Shown: positions 28,169 through 35,817 of the stretch, piece by piece
Numbering within the stretch: the stretch's first letter is position 1
Layout: every line of letters starts with the position of its first letter
Source: Rhodococcus sp. HM1
GTDB taxonomy: Bacteria; Actinomycetota; Actinomycetes; Mycobacteriales; Mycobacteriaceae
Length of the DNA: 64,000 bases
NCBI RefSeq assembly: GCF_023218075.1
Contig: NZ_JALPTB010000001.1
Coordinates: 1 to 64,000, forward strand
Direction: 5' to 3'
Made by a program: the position numbers and the translations under genes
The notes under the pieces: generated by a model
The model's input: only the letters and a program-made list of their open reading frames with translations
What the model was told of the DNA's origin: nothing
Databases searched by the model: none

Positions 28169-29158
28169 TCAGGCGGGGACGAGCCCGCTGACCTCGGCGA
28201 GCAGCTCGAGGGAGCGCAGCCAGGCGGTGCGGCCCGGCGCCGACGACACCACGATCAGTTCGTCGGCCCGGGCGCGCTCGGTGAACGCGTCCAGGTATTC
28301 GCGGACCTCGGTGGGGTTGCCGACGGCGGTGTAGTGCAGCATCTGCGTCACCTGCCGGCCGGCGGGGGAGTCGAGTAGCAGCTCGATCTCCTCGTCGGTG
28401 AAGCTGCGACCCCGGCCGACCATCTGCACGACGCGGTTGCGTTTGGTGGCCTCGAACAGTTGCCGGGCCTCCTCGGTGGTGTCGGCGGCGATCACCCCGA
28501 CACCGGCGATGACATAGGGCTCGGCGAGCTGTTCGGACGGCTGGAACTCGCGCCGGTACAGCGCGACCGCGTCCTCGAGCGCCTGCGGCGCGAAGTGGGA
28601 CGCGAAGCCGTACGGAAGACCCAGCAGCGCGGCGAGTTTCGCGCCGAACAGGGACGACCCGAGAATGTAGAGCGGCACATCGGTGCCCTTGCCGGGGATC
28701 GCGTCGACACCCGGAATGCGGCTCTGCCCCCGCAGATAACCCTGCAGTTCGAGCACGTCCTGCGGGAAGCTGTCCGCCGACGACGGATCACGCCGCAGCG
28801 CGCGCATGGTGTTCTGATCGCTGCCCGGCGCGCGGCCCAGACCCAGATCGATGCGGCCGGGATGCAGCGACTCGAGGGTGCCGAACTGCTCGGCGATGGT
28901 CAGCGGCGAATGGTTCGGCAGCATGACGCCACCGGCGCCGAGCCGGATCGACGACGTGTGCGCCGCGATGTGCGCGATCAGCACGCTCGTCGCCGACGAC
29001 GCGATCGACGGCATGTTGTGATGCTCGGCGTACCAGATGCGCCGGTAGCCCCACTTCTCGGCGAGCTGCGCCATCCGCACGCTCGCGGCGAAGCTGTCCC
29101 GCGCGGTCTCGCCCTTGCCGATGTGCGCCAGGTCGAGGATGGAGAGGGGAACGGTCAC
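28169..29158 (-). CDS. LLM-class flavin-dependent oxidoreductase
   Basis: A 329-aa luciferase-like monooxygenase. [43 protein letters not shown] and [36 protein letters not shown] are the signature of the MsnO8-like group in this superfamily. GTG start with AAGGATC upstream. It is third in an operon with an HsaB-like flavin reductase and a small Cys-rich protein, so reduced flavin may be supplied by the neighbour. Substrate unknown. Confidence 0.87.
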   Translation of the reverse strand: MTVPLSILDLAHIGKGETARDSFAASVRMAQLAEKWGYRRIWYAEHHNMPSIASSATSVLIAHIAAHTSSIRLGAGGVMLPNHSPLTIAEQFGTLESLHPGRIDLGLGRAPGSDQNTMRALRRDPSSADSFPQDVLELQGYLRGQSRIPGVDAIPGKGTDVPLYILGSSLFGAKLAALLGLPYGFASHFAPQALEDAVALYRREFQPSEQLAEPYVIAGVGVIAADTTEEARQLFEATKRNRVVQMVGRGRSFTDEEIELLLDSPAGRQVTQMLHYTAVGNPTEVREYLDAFTERARADELIVVSSAPGRTAWLRSLELLAEVSGLVPA

Positions 29159-29258
29159 CGGTGATCCTTCGCGTCAGGGCCCGGGATCGGCAGCCGGGCA
29201 CACCTTCAGCGACAACACGGCGGCGCCGGCGGCTATTCCTGCCGGGCCGCCGACCGGG

Positions 29259-29753
29259 TCACATCTCGTCGAAGTGACCGTAGGTGCCGCGGTAGAACAG
29301 CAGCGGTCCGCCGCTGTGGAGCGAGGTCAGGCCGGTTACGCGGGCCACGACGATCGTGTGGTCACCGGCGTCGTGCTCGGCCTCGATGGTCGCCTCCACC
29401 CGCGCGATCGCACCCTCGAGGGCGGGTGCGCCGTTGTCGCCCGGAGTCCACTCCACGCCGCGGAACTTGTTGCCGCCGCTGACGGCGAACGCCGCGCACA
29501 GGGTGCGCTGGCTGGCGGACAGGACGTTGATCGAGAACGTGCCGATCTCGCGGATCTTCGGCCATGTCGTCGACGTGCGGGCCGGGCAGAACGACACCAG
29601 CGGCGGGTCCAGCGACACGGACGTGAACGACTGGCACGCGAAGCCGAGCGGCTCGTCGCCGTCGAGGGCGGTGATGACGGTGACTCCCGTGCAGAAGTTG
29701 CCCATCACGTCGCGCATCCGGCGTGGATCCAGCACTGCGTGTTCTGCGGTCAT
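29259..29753 (-). CDS. HsaB-like flavin reductase
   Basis: A 164-aa FMN-binding split-barrel reductase. MRDVMGNFCTGVTVITALDG, FACQSFTSVSLDPPLVSFCP and FSINVLSASQ are typical of the HpaC/HsaB group, which supplies free reduced flavin to two-component monooxygenases. HsaB is the partner of HsaA in steroid ring A cleavage, and an hsaA lies 3 kb away. It could serve HsaA, the downstream LLM enzyme, or both. Confidence 0.85.
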   Translation of the reverse strand: MTAEHAVLDPRRMRDVMGNFCTGVTVITALDGDEPLGFACQSFTSVSLDPPLVSFCPARTSTTWPKIREIGTFSINVLSASQRTLCAAFAVSGGNKFRGVEWTPGDNGAPALEGAIARVEATIEAEHDAGDHTIVVARVTGLTSLHSGGPLLFYRGTYGHFDEM

Positions 29754-29792
29754 GTTGCTCCAATCGGGTGTCGGCTTCGGGACCAGTGTCCG

Positions 29793-30065
29793 CTATCGCG
29801 GATCCGGACGGCCAGGGTGCTCCCGGACAGCGGGCATGTGGGCGGGTCTCGGATCTGCACGCTCGGTGACCGGAAGGACCCCGGAAACGGCAAGGGCATC
29901 GACGGTGTCGTGCAGGTCGGGACAGGTGCGGCGCGGTGCGTCGGAGCCGATCCGGGCACACCGCCGCGACGTGTCGTCGGTGAGCCACTGGATGTTGGTG
30001 TGGAACGTGCCGTTCTTCTCGGCCAGGACACGATTGCCGCACGTGCGGCAGGTGACGGACTGCAT
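29793..30065 (-). CDS. Small Cys-containing protein of steroid-type clusters
   Basis: A 90-aa protein. Cys6-x-x-Cys9 (MQSVTCRTCGNRVLAEK) with Cys36 and Cys48 could bind zinc or iron. NGTFHTNIQWL resembles small conserved proteins that accompany Rieske/HsaA-type genes in actinobacteria. The C-terminal 30 residues are Pro/Arg-rich. No function is assigned. It is first in the operon behind the shared TCCC palindrome and TAGCGT -10. Confidence 0.65.
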   Translation of the reverse strand: MQSVTCRTCGNRVLAEKNGTFHTNIQWLTDDTSRRCARIGSDAPRRTCPDLHDTVDALAVSGVLPVTERADPRPAHMPAVREHPGRPDPR

Positions 30066-30108
30066 GGAGGCTGCTCCCGTTCAGGTCGGTGGTCGCAGTG
30101 TTCCTCGG

Positions 30109-30164
30109 ACGCTAGCCCGGGAACCGTTCCGTGGACACGGCGATGTCCCGCGTGGCGGGACATC
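30109..30164 (-). promoter_or_regulatory. TCCC-type operator and -10 for the flavin reductase operon
   Basis: Perfect 10-bp-arm palindrome GATGTCCCGC-GTG-GCGGGACATC (30142-30164). On the minus strand, 27 nt after the arm, lies TAGCGT (forward 30109-30114) as -10. No good -35 is visible, as expected for an activated promoter. Confidence 0.7.
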
Positions 30165-30231
30165 GGTGCAGGTGGGAGCAAGCCTTGGCAGCGGGATCAG
30201 GCCGTCACGAGGTGATGCTGGGTGCGCAGCC

Positions 30232-30744
30232 TCAGGCCGCGACCGAGGTGCGGTGCGGCGCCGCGTCCCCGTTCCGCGCGCGTGACAGCGCGTACAACAC
30301 CCATCCCACGACCGGGAGGATGATGTCGAACCACAGAGGCGGGCCGATGTTGCCGGGCTTGGTGTTGCCCTCGGCAATCCAGTAGTAGAAGTGACCGGCG
30401 GCGTCGCCGAGGTACTGGACGGACATGACGGTGAGGGTCGCCAGCCAGAAGTAGCCGCGGAACCAGATGCACATGATGCCTGCGATGCCGATCGCCAGAT
30501 CACCCATCGCGTTCTCGAACTGGAACCCGCCGTCACCGCGTGTGTATCCGATCAGTTCCGCAGTCGCAGGGCCGTCTAGCAGGTGGTATCCGGCGCCGAC
30601 GACCGAGCTGACGCCGACGGCGACGGCGAGCCACCATACGAGGAAGATGTCGATCGTCGTCGCCGGACCGGCATCGTGGCGGCGCCGTCGGGAATGGATG
30701 AACGCCCCGATCAGCGCGATGATCACCAGAACAATTGTCGGCAT
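30232..30744 (-). CDS. DUF6790-like integral membrane protein
   Basis: A 170-aa protein with four or five hydrophobic segments (about 1-17, 31-55, 80-97, 100-125, 138-155). It matches the small DUF6790 family by pattern (HLLDGPATAELIGYTRGDGGFQFENAMGDLAIG, then a helix with WFRGYFWLAT). ATG with GGGAGG upstream. Function unknown. It stands alone, divergent from the LapA-like gene. Confidence 0.75.
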   Translation of the reverse strand: MPTIVLVIIALIGAFIHSRRRRHDAGPATTIDIFLVWWLAVAVGVSSVVGAGYHLLDGPATAELIGYTRGDGGFQFENAMGDLAIGIAGIMCIWFRGYFWLATLTVMSVQYLGDAAGHFYYWIAEGNTKPGNIGPPLWFDIILPVVGWVLYALSRARNGDAAPHRTSVAA

Positions 30745-30856
30745 CAGGTCCTCCCCGCGTCCGCCGGCTCATTTTACGGAGGGTTCCGGTCGTCGAAGGG
30801 GGAAAGCACCTGAACAGATCATCGTGTATGTCGAGCGGTCGCGGGTATCCGAGAGC

Positions 30857-31255
30857 ATGAGCACCGCCATGAACGGGCCGTCCAACGACGGATACGGATC
30901 CGAATCGCGTCGATCCCCGGATCCCGAGCTGCCTGCGACGCCCGCGCCCGTCGAACCCGATCCGGGATTGATCGAGGACGTCGCCCGCCGCAAAGGCATC
31001 AAAGGCACCCGTACCGGCACGATCTGGACCGGGTTGGTCGTCGGCATCGTCGTTCTGCTGTTGCTGCTGGTGTTCATCCTGCAGAACCTCGACGAGGCCA
31101 CCCTCGAGCTGTTCGCATGGGACTTCACCCTCCCCCTCGGCGTGGCACTACTCTTCGCCGCGCTCGCCGGAGCCGCGATCATCGCCCTCGCCGGTGCCGT
31201 GCGCATCCTTCAGATCCGGCGAGCCGCCAACCGGCAACGTCAGCTCATCGAATAG
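30857..31255 (+). CDS. LapA-domain (DUF1049) membrane protein
   Basis: A 132-aa protein: a hydrophilic Pro/Glu-rich N-terminus (about 50 aa), then two transmembrane helices (about 54-76 and 89-114) with QNLDEATLELFAWDFTLPLGVALLFAALAGA between, the LapA-domain pattern. A short basic tail RRAANRQRQLIE follows. ATG 30857 is chosen; ATG 30869 is possible. Envelope role inferred from the family. Confidence 0.8.
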   Translation: MSTAMNGPSNDGYGSESRRSPDPELPATPAPVEPDPGLIEDVARRKGIKGTRTGTIWTGLVVGIVVLLLLLVFILQNLDEATLELFAWDFTLPLGVALLFAALAGAAIIALAGAVRILQIRRAANRQRQLIE

Positions 31256-31285
31256 AACCCTGCCCTGTATAGAACCCGGCCCTGT
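31252..31285 (+). repeat. Tandem 17-bp duplication at gene end
   Basis: ATAGAACCC-TGCCCTGT at 31252-31268 is followed directly by ATAGAACCC-GGCCCTGT at 31269-31285, differing by one base. The first copy contains the TAG stop of the LapA-like gene. Confidence 0.8.
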
Positions 31286-31293
31286 TTGGGTTC
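31272..31293 (+). terminator. Weak terminator after LapA-like gene
   Basis: GAACCC (31272-31277) pairs with GGGTTC (31288-31293) across a 10-nt loop. It is made partly from the tandem duplication. Confidence 0.4.
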
Positions 31294-31339
31294 GCCCGCA
31301 CCGGGCATCTCTGTCATGGGGTCGAGGTGAGGAGGAATC

Positions 31340-31792
31340 ATGGGCACCGAACCGGGACAGCACTTGCAGGAAGAACCGCAATCCGAGCGCGGCCCGAAGG
31401 GGTCGCGTGACACCGGAGCGGACGCAGCAGGCGGTGGACCGGCCGATCGGCCTGCCGGGTCGTTCGACCAGGAGGAAATGCAGACCGGCGGAGCCGACGA
31501 CGCGTCCGCAGGCACGGGCGGTGGGGAATCGGTCCCTCCCGGCGACGCCGAACCGGCCGTCCCGCCGTACGAAGGGCGCACCGCCTCGACCGCGGAAGGC
31601 CGGCCGGAACACGACGAACATGTCGACACGTCGCAACCGTTGGCCCCGAATCCGGAAGAGACTCCCCGCGGCGCGACCGCGTCGCCTGCCGACGAGCAAC
31701 CGGCCGATACGGCCCCGCAGACGGAGGAATCCGCTCGGGGCACGGGTCCGGCGCACCAGAGCGGTGTGACCAGAGCCGAAGATCAGCAATAG
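31340..31792 (+). CDS. Disordered acidic hypothetical protein
   Basis: A 150-aa protein rich in Gly, Ala, Glu, Pro, Asp and Thr, with no hydrophobic core or signal peptide and no recognised family. The coding assignment rests on a strong ribosome site (GAGGAGGAATC then ATG), a consistent frame and flanking hairpins. Composition suggests an intrinsically disordered, possibly stress-related hydrophilic protein; that is only a suggestion. Confidence 0.6.
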   Translation: MGTEPGQHLQEEPQSERGPKGSRDTGADAAGGGPADRPAGSFDQEEMQTGGADDASAGTGGGESVPPGDAEPAVPPYEGRTASTAEGRPEHDEHVDTSQPLAPNPEETPRGATASPADEQPADTAPQTEESARGTGPAHQSGVTRAEDQQ

Positions 31793-31805
31793 GCCATTCA
31801 CCGGG

Positions 31806-31827
31806 CCGGCGAGTGCCCGCACTCCGG
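31806..31827 (+). terminator. Terminator after disordered protein gene
   Basis: CCGGCGAGTGC and GCACTCCGG pair with one bulged base and a 2-nt loop, 14 nt after the stop. Confidence 0.5.
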
Positions 31828-31932
31828 TCGGACGGACTGCAGTCGTCGCTGTGCCGGACCGCTCAGGCGGTCCGCTGGACGCGGCTGCCCAGGGACATAC
31901 CCACTCCGTTCCGGGAAGCCGATCATGAAGAC

Positions 31933-31968
31933 GGCGCCGCTCCGCACGAGGTCGTGCGGAGCGGCGCC
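31933..31968 (-). terminator. Strong terminator after hsaC
   Basis: A 17-bp perfect stem (GGCGCCGCTCCGCACGA with its complement) and a 2-nt loop, 10 nt beyond the hsaC stop. Confidence 0.75.
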
Positions 31969-31978
31969 GGATCGAGTG

Positions 31979-32887
31979 TCAGGACATCACGCCGAGCGGT
32001 TCGCTCCCGGACCAGTCGTGACCCCAGTAACTGTCGGCGGTGATCTCCTCGGCGGTGTAGAACCGCTCGTCGACACGCATCCCGTCGGTGCCGAACTCGA
32101 TGTCCCAGCCGCCGGGGGCCCGCACGTAGAACGAGACCATCTTGTCGTTGGTGTGCCGGCCCAGCGTCGACGACACCGAGTAGCCGTCACGCATCACCCG
32201 GTCGAGAGCCTGGCCGACCGCGTCGAGGGTGTCCACCTCCACCATGATGTGGATGAGACCGGGATCCTTGCCGGCGGGCACGGGCATGAGCGCGAGGCTG
32301 TGGTGCCGTTCGTTCACGCCGAGGAACCGGATGCGCATCGGGCCGAACTCCGGGGGCGCCGGCAGCCGGAACGCGCCACGCGGCAGGAACCCGAGCACCT
32401 CGGTGTAGAACTCGAACGTCGCGTCCGGTGCCGTCACGGGAAGCACCACGTGACCGAGACCCATTGCGCCGGTGACGAATCGGGCACCGTGCGGGGTGAC
32501 CACCGGGCTGTGGTCGAGCACCGCGCCGTGGAACACCTCGACGGACACACCCGACGGATCCTGGAACGCGATGACCTCCTCCACGCTGCGGGCGTCCGCC
32601 TCCTCCACCGACAGCGGCTTCACCGCGATACCGGCGGCCTCGACAGCGCTCTGCACCCGCAGCAGCGCCGCGTGATCGCGGACCTCCCAGCCGATGTCGA
32701 CGATCCGATCGGTCTCACCCGGCACCACGACGAGCCGCGCCCGGCGTTCGTCGGTGCGCAGATACAGCGCCTCCGGGTCGGGGCCGCTGCCCTCGGCGAA
32801 CCCCAGGACGTCGAAGGCGAACGTGCGCCAGCGGTCCATGTCGTTCGTCCGGATCTTGACGTAGCCCAGCGCTCTGATATCGCTCAT
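31979..32887 (-). CDS. hsaC: 3,4-DHSA extradiol dioxygenase HsaC
   Basis: A 302-aa two-domain type I extradiol dioxygenase cleaving a catechol meta to the hydroxyls; in steroid catabolism it opens ring A of 3,4-DHSA. The iron ligands are the His in GLGHVVLP, the His in LIHIMVEV and the Glu in DIEFGTDG. Length and the MSDIRALGYVKIRTNDMDRWRTFAFDVLGF start match HsaC (about 300 aa). It follows hsaA by 26 nt and is third after kshA and hsaA. An intact hsaD is missing from this operon. Confidence 0.92.
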   Translation of the reverse strand: MSDIRALGYVKIRTNDMDRWRTFAFDVLGFAEGSGPDPEALYLRTDERRARLVVVPGETDRIVDIGWEVRDHAALLRVQSAVEAAGIAVKPLSVEEADARSVEEVIAFQDPSGVSVEVFHGAVLDHSPVVTPHGARFVTGAMGLGHVVLPVTAPDATFEFYTEVLGFLPRGAFRLPAPPEFGPMRIRFLGVNERHHSLALMPVPAGKDPGLIHIMVEVDTLDAVGQALDRVMRDGYSVSSTLGRHTNDKMVSFYVRAPGGWDIEFGTDGMRVDERFYTAEEITADSYWGHDWSGSEPLGVMS

Positions 32888-32913
32888 GTTCTCTCCGAAT
32901 GCTTCTCGTGTGG

Positions 32914-34095
32914 TCAGATCATCGCCCGCAGCGGGCCCTCGGGCTCGACCCCGAGACGGCTCAGCGAGGCGGCGTGGAACACGGTGCCGGGCACGTGAAT
33001 CGCGTGGTGCAGGCCGGCGTGTGCGTCGCGCCAGAACCGCTGCATCGGCTTGTCCATGCGCAACGCATTGCCGCCGCACCGCGGGTAGATGCGGTCGATC
33101 GCGTTCACGGCCCGCCATGCCGCCTGCACCTGCGTCTGCCGTCCCGCGGCACGCTGCTCGAACGTCGGGGTCTTCCCCGAGTCGACGAGATCCCACATGC
33201 GATCGACGTTGGCCAGCAAGGTGTCCCGTGCGGCGCGCAGGTCGGCGACGGCCTCGCCGATCGCGAACAGTGTGTACGGGTCGTCCTTGACGGCCGTGCC
33301 CTGCGGGTTGATCCGGGCCGACTGGTATTCGTCGGCGTGCAGCACCAGGCCCTCGCAGATGCCGATGGTGGCGGACGTGATGCCGAGCGGGAACATGTTC
33401 GACCACGGCATCAGGTACAGCGTCTCGGTGCGGCCGTAGTTGCGGGCCGCGGTGCCGTCGATGACCTCGTCGCAGTCCATCACCCGGTAGTCGGGGACGA
33501 ACGCGTCCTGCACCACCACGTCCTTCGAGCCGGTTCCGCGCAGGCCCACCACGTCCCACGAGTCCTCGACGATCTCGTAGTCGCTGCGGGGGATGATCAC
33601 GTGCAGCATGCGGGGCGGCATCTCCACGCTGCCGTCCGCGTTGCATGCCATCGCGCCGAGGAACGCCCAGTCGCAGTGGTCGGTGCCGGAGGAGAACTGC
33701 CAGCGGCCGGAGAACTTGTACCCTCCGTCGACCGGGATGCACATGCCGGCCGGCATGTACGGCGAGGCCATCCACGTGTCCTGGTCCTCGCCCCAGACCT
33801 CCTGCTGCACGCGGGGATCCGCGAACGCCAGCTGCCACGGATGCACACCGACGATGCCGTGGATCCATCCCGCGGACGGATTGAGCGCCGCGGTGCGCAT
33901 GACGGTCTCGGCGAACTCGCGCGGGTGGGATTCGAAGCCGCCGTGCTCCTTCGGTTGCAGCATGCGAATCGAGCCGGCCTCCTTCATCCGCTTCGCGGTG
34001 CCGTCGGCCAGACGCCCGATACGATCGGCTTCGATGCCCTCGGTGAACAGCTCGTCCGCCATCGCGTCGATCTGCTTGCGTACTTCGTAACTCAT
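32914..34095 (-). CDS. hsaA: Flavin-dependent 3-HSA hydroxylase HsaA
   Basis: A 393-aa acyl-CoA-dehydrogenase-fold monooxygenase that uses reduced flavin from HsaB to ortho-hydroxylate a phenolic secosteroid. LQPKEHGGFESHPREFAETVM, NPSAGWIHGIVGVHPWQLA, GRWQFSSGTDHCDWAFLGA and DSWDVVGLRGTGSKDVVV are characteristic. Length equals HsaA of mycobacteria (394). It starts MSYEVRKQIDAMADELFTEG. It lies 38 nt after kshA in the same operon. Confidence 0.92.
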   Translation of the reverse strand: MSYEVRKQIDAMADELFTEGIEADRIGRLADGTAKRMKEAGSIRMLQPKEHGGFESHPREFAETVMRTAALNPSAGWIHGIVGVHPWQLAFADPRVQQEVWGEDQDTWMASPYMPAGMCIPVDGGYKFSGRWQFSSGTDHCDWAFLGAMACNADGSVEMPPRMLHVIIPRSDYEIVEDSWDVVGLRGTGSKDVVVQDAFVPDYRVMDCDEVIDGTAARNYGRTETLYLMPWSNMFPLGITSATIGICEGLVLHADEYQSARINPQGTAVKDDPYTLFAIGEAVADLRAARDTLLANVDRMWDLVDSGKTPTFEQRAAGRQTQVQAAWRAVNAIDRIYPRCGGNALRMDKPMQRFWRDAHAGLHHAIHVPGTVFHAASLSRLGVEPEGPLRAMI

Positions 34096-34133
34096 GGTCG
34101 TATTCCTCGGGTTCGGGTATCGGGGCCGGCCGT

Positions 34134-35297
34134 TCAGGCGACCGGCTCGTTGAGGGAATCGGATCGGGCAGAGATGTTCTCGGCCATCTCCTTCTCCCAG
34201 TGGACTGCCGACCTGGTGGTGTCGATGACGAATTCGAACCGGTTGGTCATGTCCTCGGTGACATCGGCGACGTCGACGTAGAACTGCTGGTACCAGCGGC
34301 GCAGCTGGTAGACCGGGCCGTCCTCGTCGCACAGCAGCGGGTTGTCGATCTTGGCCTTGTTCTTCCAGATCTCGACGTCCTGCTCGAACGTCTTCTCCGT
34401 GCCGCTGCCGAAGTACGCGGCCATGCCGTTCGCCTCCTCGGCGGACATGCCGGGCAGGCGCTTGACCATGACGCCGTACTGCAGCACGAACGAGTTCGGG
34501 GTGACCGGGTAGTGGCAGTTGATCAGCACCGTCTCGACGGTTCCTGCCTCGGTCTCGCTCCACAGCTTGTCGATCATGTAGGACGGGCCGTAGTACGACG
34601 CCTCCGACCGCGACACATTGTCGGAAGCACCGAAGTCGAGGTCGAGCTCGACGTCGTGGCGCTGCGTGAACGACATGTTCTGCGTGGCGATGTGGCCTTC
34701 GAAGATGTTCTCGAACGAGCGCGGCACACTCAGGTGGACGTAGAAGAAGTGCGCCATGTCCACGACGTTGTCGATGATCTCGCGGCAGTGCGAGCCCTCG
34801 ATGAGTACCGAGTTCCACGACCAGTCCGACCATTCGTCGGTGCCGGCGCCCTCGATCTCGGGGATGGTGACGTGCTCCGGCGGCGGGTTGCCCTCGGGGT
34901 CGTGCCACACGAACAGCTGCTGATTGCGCTCGAGCGTGATCCACGCGCGGGTCTTGGCGAGCGGCGGGACGCGGCGCGCGTACGGAATCCCGGTACAGCG
35001 ACCGTTCCCGCCCCAGCGCCAGTCGTGGAACGGACACGCGATGGAATCGCCCTTGATCTCGCCCTGTGCGAGATTGCCGCCCATGTGCCGGCAGTAGGCG
35101 TCGAGGACCTTCAATTCGCCCGCGCTGTCGGCGAACACGACGAGGCTGGTACCGAACGCGTCGACCTGGTGCGGCTTGCCGTCGCGGTAGGTGCGTGCCA
35201 GGCCGAGGCAGTGCCAGCCGCGGGCGTAGCGGTCGGGCGCGGCGTCGGCCTCGATCGAGCGGATCTCGTCGTCGGGGGTGGTGCTGGTCTGCGTCAT
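34134..35297 (-). CDS. kshA: 3-ketosteroid 9-alpha-hydroxylase oxygenase KshA
   Basis: A 387-aa Rieske oxygenase. 2Fe-2S ligands are Cys69, His71 (CRH) and Cys88, His91 (CPFH); mononuclear iron His183 and His188 lie in DNVVDMAHFFYVH. The long match RYARGWHCLGLARTYRDGKP and YGPSYMIDKLW is typical of KshA, which hydroxylates C9 of a 3-ketosteroid and triggers ring B opening. No kshB reductase lies beside it. First gene of kshA-hsaA-hsaC, with two TCCC palindromes upstream. Confidence 0.92.
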   Translation of the reverse strand: MTQTSTTPDDEIRSIEADAAPDRYARGWHCLGLARTYRDGKPHQVDAFGTSLVVFADSAGELKVLDAYCRHMGGNLAQGEIKGDSIACPFHDWRWGGNGRCTGIPYARRVPPLAKTRAWITLERNQQLFVWHDPEGNPPPEHVTIPEIEGAGTDEWSDWSWNSVLIEGSHCREIIDNVVDMAHFFYVHLSVPRSFENIFEGHIATQNMSFTQRHDVELDLDFGASDNVSRSEASYYGPSYMIDKLWSETEAGTVETVLINCHYPVTPNSFVLQYGVMVKRLPGMSAEEANGMAAYFGSGTEKTFEQDVEIWKNKAKIDNPLLCDEDGPVYQLRRWYQQFYVDVADVTEDMTNRFEFVIDTTRSAVHWEKEMAENISARSDSLNEPVA

Positions 35298-35369
35298 GGT
35301 GACCTCCGGACCGGATGGGAGTGATGCCGGTCATGGTGGGTGACCGCGGGAACGGCGAAACAGGGATCG

Positions 35370-35384
35370 TCCCGCCACGCGGAA
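35370..35384 (-). promoter_or_regulatory. TCCC-type operator, proximal, kshA
   Basis: TCCCGC-CAC-GCGGAA, one mismatch from the palindrome, 73 nt upstream of the kshA start. A weak -10, CACCAT on the minus strand (forward 35333-35338), lies 27 nt from the arm. Confidence 0.55.
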
Positions 35385-35409
35385 CACTTTCTGCCGGACC
35401 GGTCTCGCG

Positions 35410-35424
35410 TCCCGCTACGCGGGA
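35410..35424 (-). promoter_or_regulatory. TCCC-type operator, distal, kshA
   Basis: TCCCGC-TAC-GCGGGA, a perfect palindrome exactly 40 bp from the proximal site, on about the same DNA face (four turns). It has no -10 of its own and looks auxiliary. Confidence 0.65.
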
Positions 35425-35499
35425 GGTCGCCTTCACCGGCGGTGGAGCGCTGTGCCACCGTCGGCTTGCGCAGCACTTCCGCACCCACATCCTCGTATT

Positions 35500-35688
35500 C
35501 CCGAACGCCTCATCACCTGCCTGCACTCGATGGTCTACGACCGTTCGCTCATCACCGACGAACTCGTCGAGGAACGGTGGCGGCAGGCCACCGACCCGGC
35601 GATGCTGGAGAGCGCTCGGCGGATGTACAGCCGAGCCGCATTCGTGGCCCCCATGAAACGGCACGGGGGTCACGACAGCACCCCGTGA
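35500..35688 (+). pseudogene. Relic of hsaD-type meta-cleavage hydrolase
   Basis: A ~62-codon fragment, PERLITCLHS-MVYDRSLITDELVEERW-RQATDPAMLESARRMYS, ending at a TGA. It matches the lid region of HsaD/BphD hydrolases (for HsaD the pattern is L-x-x-F-L-x-x-MVYDxxLITxELVxxRF). The alpha/beta-hydrolase core with the nucleophile elbow upstream and the catalytic Asp and His downstream are missing. It sits on the opposite strand from kshA. A functional hydrolase for the HsaC product must be elsewhere. Confidence 0.72.
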
Positions 35689-35775
35689 CGCAGTTCGGTC
35701 TTCCTCACCCGCGACGAACAGGGCTCTCGGTGACCGAGAGGTGTCATTGCATTGCGGGCGGCTGTGAAGCCGTCC

Positions 35776-35804
35776 GGGGCCGGAGATTCGAATTCTCCGG
35801 CCCC
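35776..35804 (-). terminator. Terminator of the old-yellow-enzyme operon
   Basis: GGGGCCGGAGA and TCTCCGGCCCC form an 11-bp stem around TTCGAAT, 13 nt after the stop of the minus-strand gene. Confidence 0.65.
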
Positions 35805-35817
35805 GAACGGGCTCGGG

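Noticed and set aside
35321-35334. CRP-type site GTGA-N6-TCAT before kshA
   Set aside because: One base off the minimal core and downstream of the operators; too weak to call.
35298-35529. KstR or KstR2 binding site upstream of kshA
   Set aside because: No AACnnGTT-type or AAGCAAG-type palindrome is present; the palindromes are of the TCCC type.
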